Positions 38,101 through 53,100 of a stretch of 64,000 bases of DNA are shown here, one piece after another; the stretch's first letter is position 1; every line of letters begins with the position of its first letter. The translations under genes and the position numbers were made by a program. The stretch spans positions 198,013,773 to 198,077,772 of the forward strand of contig NC_088098.1 of assembly GCF_036370855.1 (NCBI RefSeq). The letters are read 5' to 3'. The DNA is from Dromaius novaehollandiae. Lineage: Eukaryota > Chordata > Aves > Casuariiformes > Dromaiidae. The notes below the pieces were generated by a model, which saw nothing but the letters and a program-made list of their open reading frames with translations, had not been told where the DNA came from and ran no database searches.

Positions 38101-41100
38101 TATTATGTGTATTATGCATGTACATATACATGTATAGCTATAAAAAAGCATGTGTTATATATACTCCTGAGAGTTAACATCAACAGAAAATGTTACCCTG
38201 AGTAGATTTCCGAGCTTTCACACAGAAGAAGATTGCCTCCCTTCTCCTGATCCTTCAAGTAAGAGGTATGAAACTTTATTAAACATTACTGTTAGACACT
38301 GCGGTAAACACTGGAGAGAGACACTCTCCCAACATCTGTAAAAGGACAGCCATTTGCGTGCATGGCCTACATCCAAAAGTTCATTGTGTCAAACCACATT
38401 TTTCAAATGTACTCCAAACTGCTGACTTTAAAGCATTTAGTTTCCAAGTTAGTGCCCAACAAGTTTTTGTTTTATATTGTTGTTTTTGTAATTTTTAATA
38501 AATGTACTAAGAACCCTCAGGGGAGAAAATAAGACTATTCAAGTATTTATCCTTTGTTTGGAAATCCTTAAAAATGTGCTTATAAATAGAAAGCTTTGGA
38601 ATTTGATTTATTCATTTCCAAGCCCATTTCTCTTGCACTGCATATTTTTACAGAACTCCAAATGCTGACAGCCTTTTATGTTTAAAATGGTCAAACAATT
38701 ACACTGTGTATGTGAATTTAAAATATGTATGAACTGTACAGGACTGGATATACTCAGCTATGTCTGTAAGGCATAATCAACCTCCACAAGATGTTCTTTG
38801 CATTTGAATAATTAAGAGATTTTAATCATTGGTGCTATCATGTCATCTAAACTGACATATGGGCACAAAAATAGCATTGTTCCACATATAAAACTTAGAA
38901 CTCAGAGAAATATCTTGCCATTTAAAAATACTAGTACATGAGAATAAATCCTCAAATCACTTGTACCCTCAAAAAACCTGAAAAAAATCTGAGGGCAAGG
39001 AAATAAAAAAAGAGGAAGTGATAGAGAGTAAAGTAGTGATTGAAGTGTAGGAGTTAGAGATAAAATCTCTATCATGGCTGAACTACTTGCTTTTTTTTCC
39101 TCCCGAACTGAATATTATTAATGAGAGAAGATGGTATGTCTCTCCTCCATAAACTGAAAATACTCAGCATAATCTGGTGGCACAAAGAATATATTACTGC
39201 TAATGTGACTGTGTTGTTGCTAGCAATTTCTTTTCTGGGTTTTACTTCTAGCAGCTCATTTTGCACCTCTGACAGCTGAGGATGTTTAATATCCATTTTG
39301 CAGAGAACGCAATTTCTTTCTCACTTTTCAGAAGTTTTCTCATGCTTGAAATCAGTATCAACATTGTGTTGTGTCAGAACATATGAGCTGACAAGTAGAG
39401 CAGAAAAGCTATTTTTCTATTTCACTTCTAATTTGCACTCTTTGCCAAATGCTTTTCCAGAGATGTTTTGGGAGCAGGAATTTTTAGGATATTTTCCTGT
39501 TCAAATCCAACTATACTCACAATGCTAATACATATGCTTATCTTCCCTCACATACAGCTATAGTCTTTAACAATTCTCAGTTTGAAAAACTTCTTTCTCC
39601 AGTCCTGATGTTGGAAAACTGTTTTTTTGCTGCTTTTGGTTAAGTACTTAAAATCTCTAATGCATCTAGAACGGGTAGAATACTGAACTTTAAAAAAAAA
39701 ATCTATTTAAACCTGAGATAGCAGGAATTTTGACATTTGACACAAAATTTTCTTTTTGCATTTTTATATTTTATAGGAGGTTAACATCTGGATTCTCTAA
39801 TAAGTTCACTTTTCACTGAGTCTATAACACCTATGGGTTATAGTATCTCCTATAGCATGCTAGCATTAGCACTAATATGCACTTAGATCTGCAGCCACCC
39901 TAGTAAAAGTGCCAGTTTCAAGTAACACAACTGTCCTGAGAGAAAACAAAAAGGTTTTTTCTTCAAAAATTTGCTTCAGAATGTACTGATGCTGCAAATA
40001 GCAGACTGTTAGACTGGTTATTGTGATAAATTTACCACATCCTTAAAAATTAACTTCTATACTTACAAGTATCTTTGAAAATGTCCATGCTATCAATATA
40101 ATACACACTAACAGACACTAATAGACAAGGCACCATTAAGTTTGGATTAGTGATTAAGAAGGACATTAATAGATTCAAAGTTCTAACAAAACTATAGACT
40201 GAACATAAGGGCCCTTTGTTGGTTAATCAACATTCAGGTGGCATTCATTTTCTCAGCCATAGGCACCTAGTTTGTTTGAGATGCCCTAATGCATCCTGCC
40301 TGGCCTCCAGCAACTGGTTCTAGAAGGATGAAAGTTTTTTGCAACTCCTGTGTCAAATCTGCCAGCTCCATGAGATGTTCAGGATATCCTAGGGCACTTA
40401 GACTGTCCCAACTAGGTATTGCTGACAGAGAGTATGCTGCTCAAGTACAAGGGGCACATACACCCACAGTCACTGAAAGGAATATGGTACTATATATATT
40501 TGTATACGCGCCAGTAAAGCAAGAAGTGAACTGCAAATCAGTCATAAAAGAGTTTTGTTTCCCTCTTACTAAATGAGAAGTAATTCCTAAACTCCTTTTT
40601 CTAACACAATTATTTTCATCTTTGTCCTGGCTCAGCTGTGGTAAAAGTCAGGTTGCACAGGAAAAGCTTGCATGACAATTGAAGACCTGCATCCTAACTT
40701 TATTAATATAAAGTTTGCTAAACATTGTTAGTGGTCTATATAGCACATTTTGAAGAGCTATTGTTTTTTTTCTTGCTTTAAACATGGTTTTGTAAACATT
40801 GAAGATAAAAGTACTCAGCTACCTCACTTCTGTCTGCTTACTGGATACCTGTTTTGTCATCAGTATCACTTATATTGTGAGAATTTTCAGTTGTGAAACT
40901 TTTACAGCTTTCCATTTAAATAGTTTTAGACAAGAGCAATCATGTATTTAAACAAAAAAAAAATACAAATGTGAGTGATGCATTAGAAGACCTGCTATAT
41001 TTGAAAGCCAAATTATTTGCAGGATAATTAATTTAGTTTGCTTCAAAATGAAGTTTCTGAATTAATCAAATAAACCATCTAGTCCAGAGTGTTGGGAGTT

Positions 41101-44100
41101 CCATCAGCGACAAGAAAATTCAATACAAGTTTTGGTACCCTTCCCTTTTTGTTTCCTTGGCTATAATTAAAACGAGGAATAACTGGATAAGGTAGATGAA
41201 ATCACAATCCTGATAATTAGAGATACCTCCGGTTATTAAAACTTCAGCAATGCACCAACTTTTTTTGCTACTGAATATGAAAAACAAAATGCTATAAGAA
41301 ATTCTTCCAGTTGTTGGAAATCCCATGCAAAGAGTTTACTTCTAAGATATGACTAATAAAAAGTGAGTACTGAAATAAATCTGGAAACTTTTTTTGTTTT
41401 TAGATGCCATAATTATTTATCACATGAAGTTTTAAAAAGATTATTTCCAAATTAGGAGAACATATGAGAAATAGAATACACAAGCCCCATGACTTTCAGG
41501 TAAGTTTTCATTTAATCTGAAAATCTAAGCATATATAAAATTGATGCCACCATATTCTGGTATGCATTTCAAAGACAAAGGACTTGATCCTTTGGTACAA
41601 GTCTTGAGTACCTAAAATCTAAGCCTTGAAATTTGTAATTTTTAAATCCAAGGTCTCTGTGGGGGAAATTAGAACCCTGGATTAGACCACATACTTGCCA
41701 TACAGTGCAAGTAAAAAGCTAAATCTCAGAACAGAATTTGAAACAGCTATCACACTGAGTAACATGGTGCCTAATATTACCATGTCCAGCCTATAGATGT
41801 GCAGAGCAAAAAGAAACCTGGAGGAGGCTTCTAAACTTTGTTCTTCCTGTAAGTGATTCAGAGTGGCAGAGAGGCTTCCATCTTAAAGACTCCATCTTCT
41901 CCCAATTCAAAGTCCTTAAAACTCTACTGAAAACAAAATTTATGATCTTATTTTAAAATTAAACTCAGCGAAAAAGTCATGAGCATGGCTTATAATTCCT
42001 TTCCAATGCAACCCTTGAAAGAGAAGGTAATGATGAGATTTCTCCCTTCTGTAAAAGCCTAGTTCTTAAGGGCAATTAGTCATGAAGCAGGAGACCAAGG
42101 TTCAATTGTCTTCTCTGCCACTTTGATGGAGAATGTTTTATCCATTAGGCTATAAGCAGTTCTGGGTGAAAGTTTATTTCACTTTTCCAGTTGAAGTTAC
42201 CCAGTAAAGCTTCATACCCCATAAAGCTTCAACAGAGTAAGTAACAACAGCTAGCCAACAGCCACGTGAAATATATTTGTGGAATATGACAAAAATAAAT
42301 GAAGGTTAAAACCATACGAGGGTTAAAACCATACTGAGGTTTGCCCACCACTATCTTTTTTCCTGTTTAGATTTATGTTAAAACATCATTAATTTAGGTT
42401 AGGTTCTCCAGATGAGGCAAATACTTCTGAATGTTAAATAAATAAATAAATAACTTCTGGCCATTTTCACAGCTTGAAGGAAAAATATATTTGTACTATG
42501 AAAAATATATGTGTTTATATAATTAAAGACTGTTTCATAACACACACAACTGGGCTGAATTATGAGTTTGAATTAAGGTTGAAGGTGCATAGGCAACCCC
42601 ACCGGTATTTTCTAACTTTTAAATGTTAGATTCGGCAACCTCAGCATTTTTAAAGACAACTTTTTGTATGCAATATGAAATACATGGGATTCCATTTAAG
42701 ATTTCAAAATTTTATAACATACACCACTAACAACTTTTAAGGCTGGACATTTATCACTAGCTTATTGTAATGAAATGGACTTTGATATCTGCAGTATTAT
42801 TTACTGCAAAGAAAGTTACCCACTGTGTAACAGCAAACATACATATGAAAGCTATGGAACAGATGAAAAAGCTGTAGCTTAGAAGTCAGAAACAATAATA
42901 GTTTATAAAATAAAATATAGTTTTTAATTCACCACTCAAAGCTTTGCAGATAAAATAAAGTCATATAGAAAAAAAGCTGCTGTGTACAAGGTCCTTATTT
43001 TGTTATTTTACCTAATCTGAGACATAACAAGTCTCCCCTTTTAACAGAAATTAATAGAAATTATTCACAGAACACAGAAAACTCTCTGAAAGGATATTTT
43101 CTTTGAAAAGTGAAGCTCTGTTAGTGAGATTGATCTGGCTGAAGCAAACATCTGCATCTGAGTAAGTCACCTGAGCTTTCTTTACACAGTGGAAAAGAAA
43201 TAGGCTCTTCCATCGTGCAACCCATCTGATCTGTGTTAAACACTTCACTTGATCATTTCTCTCCACAGAACAGGAAGTGTGCCAGTTTACAGATGTAGGC
43301 ATCAGAAATACCCACAGTCAAGGAATCCCACCCTGGGTTTGTCAAGTAAGGACTCAAGAGCTGTGCACAGCTTTGAATATTTTGACTTTTATCTCCCTGT
43401 GTTTCTTTTCATTAACTGTATAACATATATTATACCATTTTACATCACTGTTCTCCAGTGACAATAAATTCAATAACAACTGAGAAATTCATAACAATTG
43501 CTTTACAGAGGAAGAAAAGTAATTAGTAACTCAAATTCTGCATGGAATATAGGGCACAGTAAATAAGGACACATACGGAATTATGGATTTGCCTATCCTA
43601 TGCTTTAAATGAACAAAGGCCCAGTAGGAAATAGCATATGCAATACTGTACACAGAACCTATGTCAGAGTGAATATATGCAAAGGAACCTAATTATGGTA
43701 GCAAGTCTTAATTCTGGCACATTTTAACTTTGGAAAGTTTAATTTTCATAGAGTGGGGACTTAAGTTTACTTAGAATGAGGGAAAAATGAAAATAATCTG
43801 TAATATTAATTCCCATTTTATTCCTTAAAAATAAATAAAAAAACCCCAATATGACGAAAATCAGGTGTTAGAAAGAGGAGTATAGTCATGCAGTGTCAGA
43901 TTTGCAGTTTTCATCTAACCTGATACTGGAAACTAGACAAAATATATTCTAACTTTGGAAGTCTAAAGGTTAGACATGAAGTCACAGCTAGTCACCTAAG
44001 GTTCCCTTTATAATACACAGCCAGAAATAGGAATCTCCAGTGAAGTGACTCGTCTGAAATAGCCTGAAAAACTACTTGGGATTAGGTAAATTACCCACGT

Positions 44101-47100
44101 TTACCTTATCTGGCTTGCCTGAACTCCTGAAGTGCCCAATTCTCTCCACTGATTATAAATGGGAATTTGCTCTGACAACTTCAGAGCTAAGCATTAACTT
44201 TTATATACTTAAATTAGGGTGCATGAATTCCATCTAGTGGACTTAAATATTATCAAAGCTGGTGGATGTAACCTTACATTTAAGGGAGTTGTAAGAAACT
44301 GTTTAAAAAACAGACACAGCCTATACTTCAGACCTGTCACTATGGCTAAAAATAACCTCTGGGATCACCCTGACTTTTGTAAAAGAGGAGGTTGGCAGGG
44401 CACTGCTTTAACATAAGCGAACCAGTGAGAGACAGAATGTGTGAATACCCTGAGGCCCACCTCCAGAAAAAGTAAAGGGGAGCAAAGTAGAGAATGACAG
44501 CTGGCATCAAGCTGGAGCACAAGTAACCACTTTGAACATTAAGGCGTTCTTCTATTAGGCTGTTTCTAGCTCATGAGGTGTTTGTTTACAATGGATCATT
44601 TTTGTTATTATTAAGGCTGTTGGTGCATGACTTGTTTTAAGAGTATTGAATTTTATCCTATTTCCTATACAGGCTAGTCCTCCAGGTCACTGAATTCCTC
44701 TGGAGTGATAGTTCAGTGCTTTTTTCCTTCTCAATGATTTTCTGAATACAGAGCTAGCAATACTGAAAGTTTCAGCATAGATGGATTCCCTGTTTTCTAC
44801 CGTTGTTTTTTTCAAACAACAAATTTAGCCAAGTAACATAACCAATAGTATCCACCAGCACAAAGCAGAATAATAATAATAAAATGCTTTGGTTAGTAGT
44901 ATTTTATGCTCCCATTACAATGACAGTTTGGACATTCTGTGCGCAAAACTCATAGCAACCAGCACTTATTTATATGGTAGGCACTCAAACTCAGTGCTGT
45001 TGATGTGGTTTTAATGCAACTGTTTCCAGCATAAGCTGGGTCATTGTATAACACAAATTGAAACTAATATTTTAAGCTCAAATATAGTTTAAAAGCATGT
45101 CATTAATATATTTTAACTAATCGCATGTTTCTGAAATTAGAAAATGTCAAAGAATACTGAATAAAAATTTACTGCAAAATTGTAAATACTACTTATTTTT
45201 TCAGATTATCCCCAAACACTACAAAGTAAAGTTTAACTGAAAAATGTTTTTCAGCTTTACTGCAATGCATACAATATTGCAATAATTTTGATCAAACTAA
45301 AGGCCAAGTTAAATAAGAACCTTGCAAACCCAGCCTCTACAATGAACAGATAATTACTTTTAGCCACTGTGAGACTGGACTAAAGAGCTAGCCACATTAG
45401 TAAGTACACATAAGAAAAAAAAAAAACATAGGAGGTAGTACTTATTCAGTACAGGTCAACGATTACCCTTACTCTGTAACTCAGGAAATTCAAGTTCACT
45501 TTAATCTAGTGTAATTGAGCTAACCAGCTCTTACATTAAAAAGTAATGATTAAGTTAAATTTCTTACAGACATTTTGTACCTAAAACAAACATTCAGTAT
45601 GCCTCTGGCAAAGGATACTAATTATAGGATTGACTCATAAGATGAAAGGTTGCACAAGTTACTACTAGAAACAAAAGTATGGTAAGCTGGTTTGAAAAAA
45701 AATACTGAAATTCTCATACTCTGCAGTTAAGACAAGAATTTCATTTTGTAACTGCACTTAACAGTTTCAAGAAACAAAACTAAATATGCTTGCAAACTGC
45801 TTGGTCATACTTTATACAATCAAATTAGACTTGAATACTGCAATTACAAATATTCTATACTCTAAAGAATTTCTTAACTTAATAAAGAAATGAGCTCTTT
45901 CCAATGAAGTTTTACTATGCGAAAAAATGGAAAACTAAGTATTTTTGCTCATTCCAGCTTTATTTTGTTATACAAAATATGGCCTTGAAAAAGATATTTA
46001 AGGATTCATGGCATTGCCAGGCAATGAATCCTTAACTTCACTCTTCACAGAACTATTCACTCCCCTGATTTAAAAGGAATCATGAAAGAAACACGTCATC
46101 AATGCCCCAAACATCTGTGGGGAAGGATATGCAAGTTCAAAAGTAGTTTTGTATTTCAAACTGAAGTTTCCACTAGGATTAGCAGATAAGGTTGCCAGCT
46201 GGGAGTTAGAACAAAGATATGGAATTTGGGATTCTGTCCTATACTACGTAGTGATTTGATTTAACTTCCTGAATGCCAGATGGGCATCAATTATGAAAAC
46301 TCCTATTAACAGCTGCATGGTCTTGTGCCATGAATTCATGAAATAAGTGGAATTCAATTCAATGCATGTTAAAATCACTGAGCAGAAAAATCAATTTTCA
46401 TCTCAAGATGTACTTTTTTCATTGTATTTTAGTAAGCACTTTGCAGAATGTATTTTCAAAGAGACTTATATTGGAATTCTGTGTTTTTTATTAAATACAT
46501 TAATATATGCTTTAGTAGATAAAAATGGATTACACATAATTAGCGTGATTCTCATACTGAAACTGGCAAGTCAATGCATTTCAGTGCAATTCAGCTTGGT
46601 CAAAGATCACCTCAAATTTACAGCATTTCCTTAAAAACTTATGGGAAGAAGATCATACATATTTCATATATTACTTTTTTCAGAAATTATAAACACAAAA
46701 ATGATAGAAAACAACATTTCCATTAGTAATTTATTCTATGATTTCAGTTTGTACAATGGAAGCCATGTATGTTACACCAACTTACTCTGAAAATCATTTA
46801 TTAATTACATTCCTAACAGCTAAGAAGGGACTGTTAATAATAATCTTCCAGGTTTTACACCACAATGATTTTTTTAAGGTTTTCAGCTTCAGTGTTCAAA
46901 TTTTCCTGTTTCCCTCTGCAACCATAACAAATAAGTTCTTTCAAAAGCTTCAGAAATAACCACTTGTTTCACATCCTTTTCCTTTCTGCAGGCTTTCTAA
47001 TGTTGAAGAATGTGGTAGGATCTTATGCTACAACCTTCTCCTCAATAGGGACACTAACATGGTTCCCTCTTCACTACTAGATCAAGTGTTTTCATAAAAT

Positions 47101-50100
47101 CAGAAAATCCCTTTTCTGAGGTCTTTGTTCTTCTGGCAGCACAGGCAGAAATTGGTCATCATTTTCAAAAATGTTTAAAAAGAGTAACAGAAGACAACAG
47201 TATTGCATATACTCTGATCACTTAGCAAATCCAGCTGAAGAAGGAGGAATTCTAGTCTTATTATGTATCTTCAGAAGTTGGATCTTTAAAATACTGTGAA
47301 GTTTGGGATACTATCTGAATCTACAACTCTCTAAAATTATTTTTAGGAGCCAGAAATGACAACTTTCACTCTTATGGGCCACTGGCAATATCTTCAGTAT
47401 ATTTCAAATATTAAATAGTTAAAAACAATGAAAGACAAATTCTCTGTTCTCAGAGTCCTGGCCTTCAGTGCACAGGGACACTTCTATACCCAGTCCTGGC
47501 AGAAAGGTAGTTCAGATCCACCCACATTACAACTCTGAACTGTACTTAATTAATTGGCTGAAAGAAGCTATTTCAGTACAGTAACATATCAACATTTGGG
47601 AATAAGGCAGCTCACTGATTGAAATGTATGGCAAATTTAGTGAAGAAGCTCTGAAACTTTTCGCAATTTTCATTTTTAAGCTTCACACCAATTATTACAG
47701 CAATCATAAAATACAAAGACAGAATACAACTGTGAATGAACAATCCCTCTAAAATACTCTACAGGAAGGAAAAAAAAAATCCCCAAAACAATGCTTATCT
47801 GCCATGAAGGAAAATTCTTTCACAAGTATCTCTGTGTGCAATCAGACAGACTTTACATATAAAAATCTCTTCACTGTGAAACTTTCTAAGCTATGTTTTG
47901 ATCCAGAATAAATTTTCACAATCCATCTGACATAGACTTAATTATGGAAATGCGTGTGAATGAATCTAACAAACCCTGTTTTGTTAAAAGAAAAATCACA
48001 TACTATAATTGTGATAAGGTGAATTGAAAGGTTTCTCAATTTCCTTGAAAAATGATACAAAGAAGAGGCAGAGTCTAAGCACATCCTTCAGGAGAGCCTC
48101 CAGAAAGAAATATTACCAAGAAGTATGTATTAAACTCAAATTTTGCTTGGCTTTGCTCTGTCACTATTCTCCATCTCTCCAGTTACATAGGATTGTTCCC
48201 TGATGTACAGGATTACTCATTATAGTGCATCAAGCAGCTAAGCATCACCATCTAGCTTATGGGAACTTTTTCAGTCCAATAGATGTTATTTTAGAAAATT
48301 CAAATGGTACATCAGGAATACATTCATTTACCTAGTTTCATCCCATTAAACAGATTTTTGGAAAACCGTGGCCTACTTCCCTTCTGGTTGACCATACTTT
48401 TATTGGGGGTGGGGGGGAGATTGGAGGTAAATTTTTTGCTTTTTTCTCTGTTTTTCCTCCTTTTTTGACACACACTGACTTTCACTAAACTTTGCAGAGC
48501 CTTTCCAGAGCCTTATCAGCAGACCTACTCAATGATTTGCTGGCTGGTCTTAATGCATCTGGTAGGACAAAGGTAGTGAGAAGCAAAATAGAAGACTGTC
48601 CACTATTTCAGACTAAAGGGCAGAATAATTGAAATAGAAAGTCTAACCCAGTCACCTGTACTTCACACAAACAGACGGAGCTGGAAGTAGGGAGAAAGAC
48701 TGGTTGAAGAAAGATTGACCAATCAGTCAGATAATCATTTAAATGGAGATTCATCATTCAGCAGCTTACAGCTTAAGCTTTACTTTAAAAATACAACTCA
48801 AATTCTTAACTCAATTTGAACATATTTCCATTTACTAAGAGAACAGTCTCTTAGTCGTACATTTTTATTGGCATATTCAATCAGCAAGAACAGATGATGT
48901 ATTTTTTCCCTCCTTTTTGAATGTATATGAGTATTAGATGGGATATTATTATTTAACCATCACTTGCGATCGCAGTAAGAACAAAAGAAATATCGACAAT
49001 GTCATTGTTGATATGCTGATACGCATTATCTTAGAACAATTGTGCCATATTAAGACTATTAATTTGATATGGCATAAAACTAGGATCATAAGAGACAAAG
49101 TCCTGCAGTGCTAAGCACTGCGTCATCTAGACTTCATGAACAATGCTGGGAGCCTACTTGTGAGGTAGGAATCAGAAAGGACAAGAAGCAAATATCCAAT
49201 TAGTCAACACGATAAGGAAAGAATTCTGAACTTTTTCTGGATTCAAATAAGTTATTGAGAAAAGGATTCCCAGACAATATCCCAGCCTGATCTGCTAAAT
49301 TTGGCATCAAAAGACACAGTAGATCAGATCCTGGGGAAATGGGTGATAGACTGATTAATTCGTAGATCCTGATGGCTTAAGTGCCAGCTGGGGACACAGC
49401 TGCTATAAAAGTTTTGGGATGAGCACTGAGGAACACTGAATTTTATACCGGCTGCCTTAAATTCTGATTCCACTATCTCTTGGACAGACTATGATACAGA
49501 ATGGGGTTTGTCTCCTCCAACGGGGCACCTATTGAGAGCATCCTGTCTGACCCATGCACCTGGATTTCCTTTCTGTGGCAGCTGGGGGAAAGCAGGTGAA
49601 CAACAAGCCTTCCACCTAATATGAAGCTGCAATGTGTCCAGGCCACCTGGACCCAGAAACACTGAAATACTCATGGAAACCATAGTCCAAAACTGGCTGT
49701 AGGCTCTCAAGGATTTTAAGTGCTTGCAGGATTAGGTACCTGTTGAGAAGGACATCTGGGGTAATAACTTTTGGATGCAGGTTCCTAGGTCTTTTTTGGA
49801 TACTTCAGCCGCAAGTACTTCTAAAAATCTGAGTAAGCTAACGCTGCCTATATGAAGGATATAGTGATTGCTTTCAAAAGCATTTAGTATTGCCTTAGCT
49901 CTTCTAGCCTCGTGCTTTGAACTGGGTGTTAAATCATTTGGGGAAATAAAATTTCAGTGTGCAGAAAATGTAAGTAAGTTAGAGGTGCGGTAGGAAGCAT
50001 GAAATAAAGTGACCCTGCTTCTCATCATTATAAGAGTTTCAATGAGAATCAGAAAATTTCAAGCACTCATTAGAATTGCTGAAGTTGTTCAAGCCACTAC

Positions 50101-53100
50101 CCTTTTACTTTAGACTCAAATGACAAAAAATCTTTCATAACAGAGTAGAAATGATATACTGAGTACTTCCATTCTACAGCGCTACTAGTAAATGAATCAA
50201 TTAATTAGAACAGCTCTGACAACTACAATTTTGCAGAGTTAAGTTGTATTAAAGATGACTGGAAATTTTTCTTATTAAACACATTTTCCATTGTAAAAAG
50301 TCAACTAAGTGGAACAAAATGTTCAAGGGTAACAAGCAAACAAAAAAGCAACTTGTGATGCTTTCTTGAATGTTTTAAAAATACAATGTCATTTCAACAT
50401 TATTAAACTAAATTTTGTTCTATGGAAAATATATTTTTCCATTGTGTTTTGATGCGCTTTCTCTTTTTTTTCAGGGAGTCAAGGGAGTGGTGGATAGAAA
50501 TAAGAGAAATTATTATTTCTGCCCAGCTCCGTCTACTAACTATAATGCATATTTAGTGATAAGTTATAATGCATATTTAGTGATAAGTAACTATATAATG
50601 AAGTACTGCTATAGTTACAGGCACGGAAATGAGAGGTACAAACAACACTAGATAGCAGAAATATGTTGGGAATGTGTATCAAAAAAAAAAGCTATTCTCT
50701 GATCTAGGCAAGTAGAAAGTTCTGGAAAATGATAAAACTATGCAATGAATCTAAATTTCCTCTTCATAAAGTAACCTTTCAAAACTATTACAACACATCA
50801 CAGTGGTCATGCCTGTATTACTACATGAAGGAAAAATCTGCTCCCTCTTTGTTTGCAACCTTTTGTTTTAGGAGCGGAACCCAGGATATAAAGCAAATTC
50901 AGAATAGGAAGAAAAGGAGCTGTTCGCTTTAAGTCATGCATGAACCTTTCCCCAGTGGGTCAGAAGCATCAGCTATCATCAAGACCAAGAAAATGAAAAC
51001 ATTTAGATTTTCTAGGTTAAGTCTCTTTGATCAATGACGAGTGAAAGAAATAAAAATGTAATAAAACTTTATAAGGCATGAACAGTAATTCTCATGTCTC
51101 TGAAACACCTAGTCAAATTTGTTTCAGACTTCCTGAAGATAAGCTGCTCTACCATCAGGTCACATATGGAAATTATCAGATGGACTTATTTTAAATTTAC
51201 AAAAGTGTTTCAGTAATGAGATGATGGAAAGCTAATGTCTCTGTAATAAAAAGCACTGATATTTATAAGCTAGTGGTGCTATTAGCTCTATTTAGCTTCA
51301 GCTATCAGTCCTTAGGACTTCTCTGAAAGGTTTATACAATATTCCAGCTGCTTTCTATCACAGCCTCCAACATGACAAAGAGGATTTTGAGGAGATGCTA
51401 TGATGTAATCCCAAATCAGGAAAAATACTGAAATAAGAAGGACATACATACTGGAATAAAACCAAAAAATTAAGATTGATTTCACTTGTTATATACTTTC
51501 AGTTTGTAGTTGCCTAATAAGCACATGATAACGCCTACCTCTAAAGGCTGCTTTGCATTAGTAATGTAACATTCACTTTTTAAAGCAACCAAACAAAAAT
51601 TACAGAATATCTTGATTGCTAGCAAAACATTATCTGGAGTCTGACAGCATTTAAACCACAAATTTCTGTAAACAGAAAAAAGAAATGATACTAGAAAATG
51701 AAAATTCCTTTTTGCAAAAAGAGGAACTATAGTGCAATTGAATGTCATCCAAGAACTACCCTCAAGTTAAAATGCTATAGATAGGTTTAATAAAATAATG
51801 AAAAACACCACCAGAAAAGTTGAAACAGTGGGAATTTCCCTCTTTCACCATGGGAAAAAGTGTTTTCCAGAACACAGTTGTAGCCAGCAAGCTCCCCCCT
51901 CCTCCAGCAAGATTGCTTTCATCATGTATTTGGTCACCCTACAGTATTTCCTTACAGTCTGTAGTTTCTAGCTTTTAATCTTCTGTGCTGTTGTCTGAAT
52001 TGACTTTGCTGTGAAGATATATTCATTGTACACTACAAACACCCATTACACTCATATGAAATTTTACGAAAAAATCACAGATCCTAATCTTGTAAATATA
52101 AATAAGTAGCTTTACAACAAATCTTGCTTTTCCTTTACTAGCTGTCTTTACCATCAGGAAAAAGGAAATACCACTAGGTTTCATTCCTTAAATAGTACCT
52201 TTCATTAATGAAACAAAGTATCTTGTAGATTTAAAGAGTGGGATTCAGCTCCAGGTTAGGATGCTACATTTAATTATCTGAAATATGATTCCGTGAACAT
52301 AGAGAACGAAATTTTAAAAACAACAAAAAAAAAATCCATAAAAGAAAACTGTAAAGGGAACTTAGAGATCAACCTCAACTGCAAGTGGTCAAAATGCTGT
52401 AGAGGTTCATTAAAGAAACAAAATTTAAAGAAGATAAGATATAGACACCTCACATCAAAATGTAATGTTTTCACTATAATCTATGTATTTTTTCTGCAAC
52501 AAGCAGTGATCTTTACTTTTATTCCTTATCCTCAGGAAAAACTGTTTGTTTTCTAGTTTGAAATTTGTATTAGTTTGAGATATTCTTTATATCTAAACCA
52601 CTATCACTGAAATCAATTTTTCAAAAAATGGCTCATGGCAAAATTAGTAGCACTTTCAGACCTGAGTGTGGGTTTACTTCAAAAGCACACGATGTTACAC
52701 TCTTAAAACTGGATATTTCCACTGCTGTGACTTATTCAACAAAACATTTCTGCTTCACTGAAGCAAAGAACATGTTTATTTCCTGCAACGTGTAGAGGCT
52801 GGTTTCCCAAGCTTCATTCAGAACAGTATCTCCTCCCCCCCCACTGCCCCCTGGCTTCCCGTGCTCCTTGTTTGATGCCATGGAGAGAAGCAGAACTCCT
52901 GGAGAAGGAAAAATGACTTAGGTTGGACATACCCTGCTTTAATACAACGGTGCCGAAAATTGCAGGAAAAAAACGACAAGCCTGCTGCTGTTTGGGTGGT
53001 AGTTTTGCTGTAAAATGCTCAAGCATAATTTCCTTTCCTCTCAAACCTCTGAACTTATTCCAATTTAACTGTTTGTATGGCCAAATTCTGGACTGAATTT

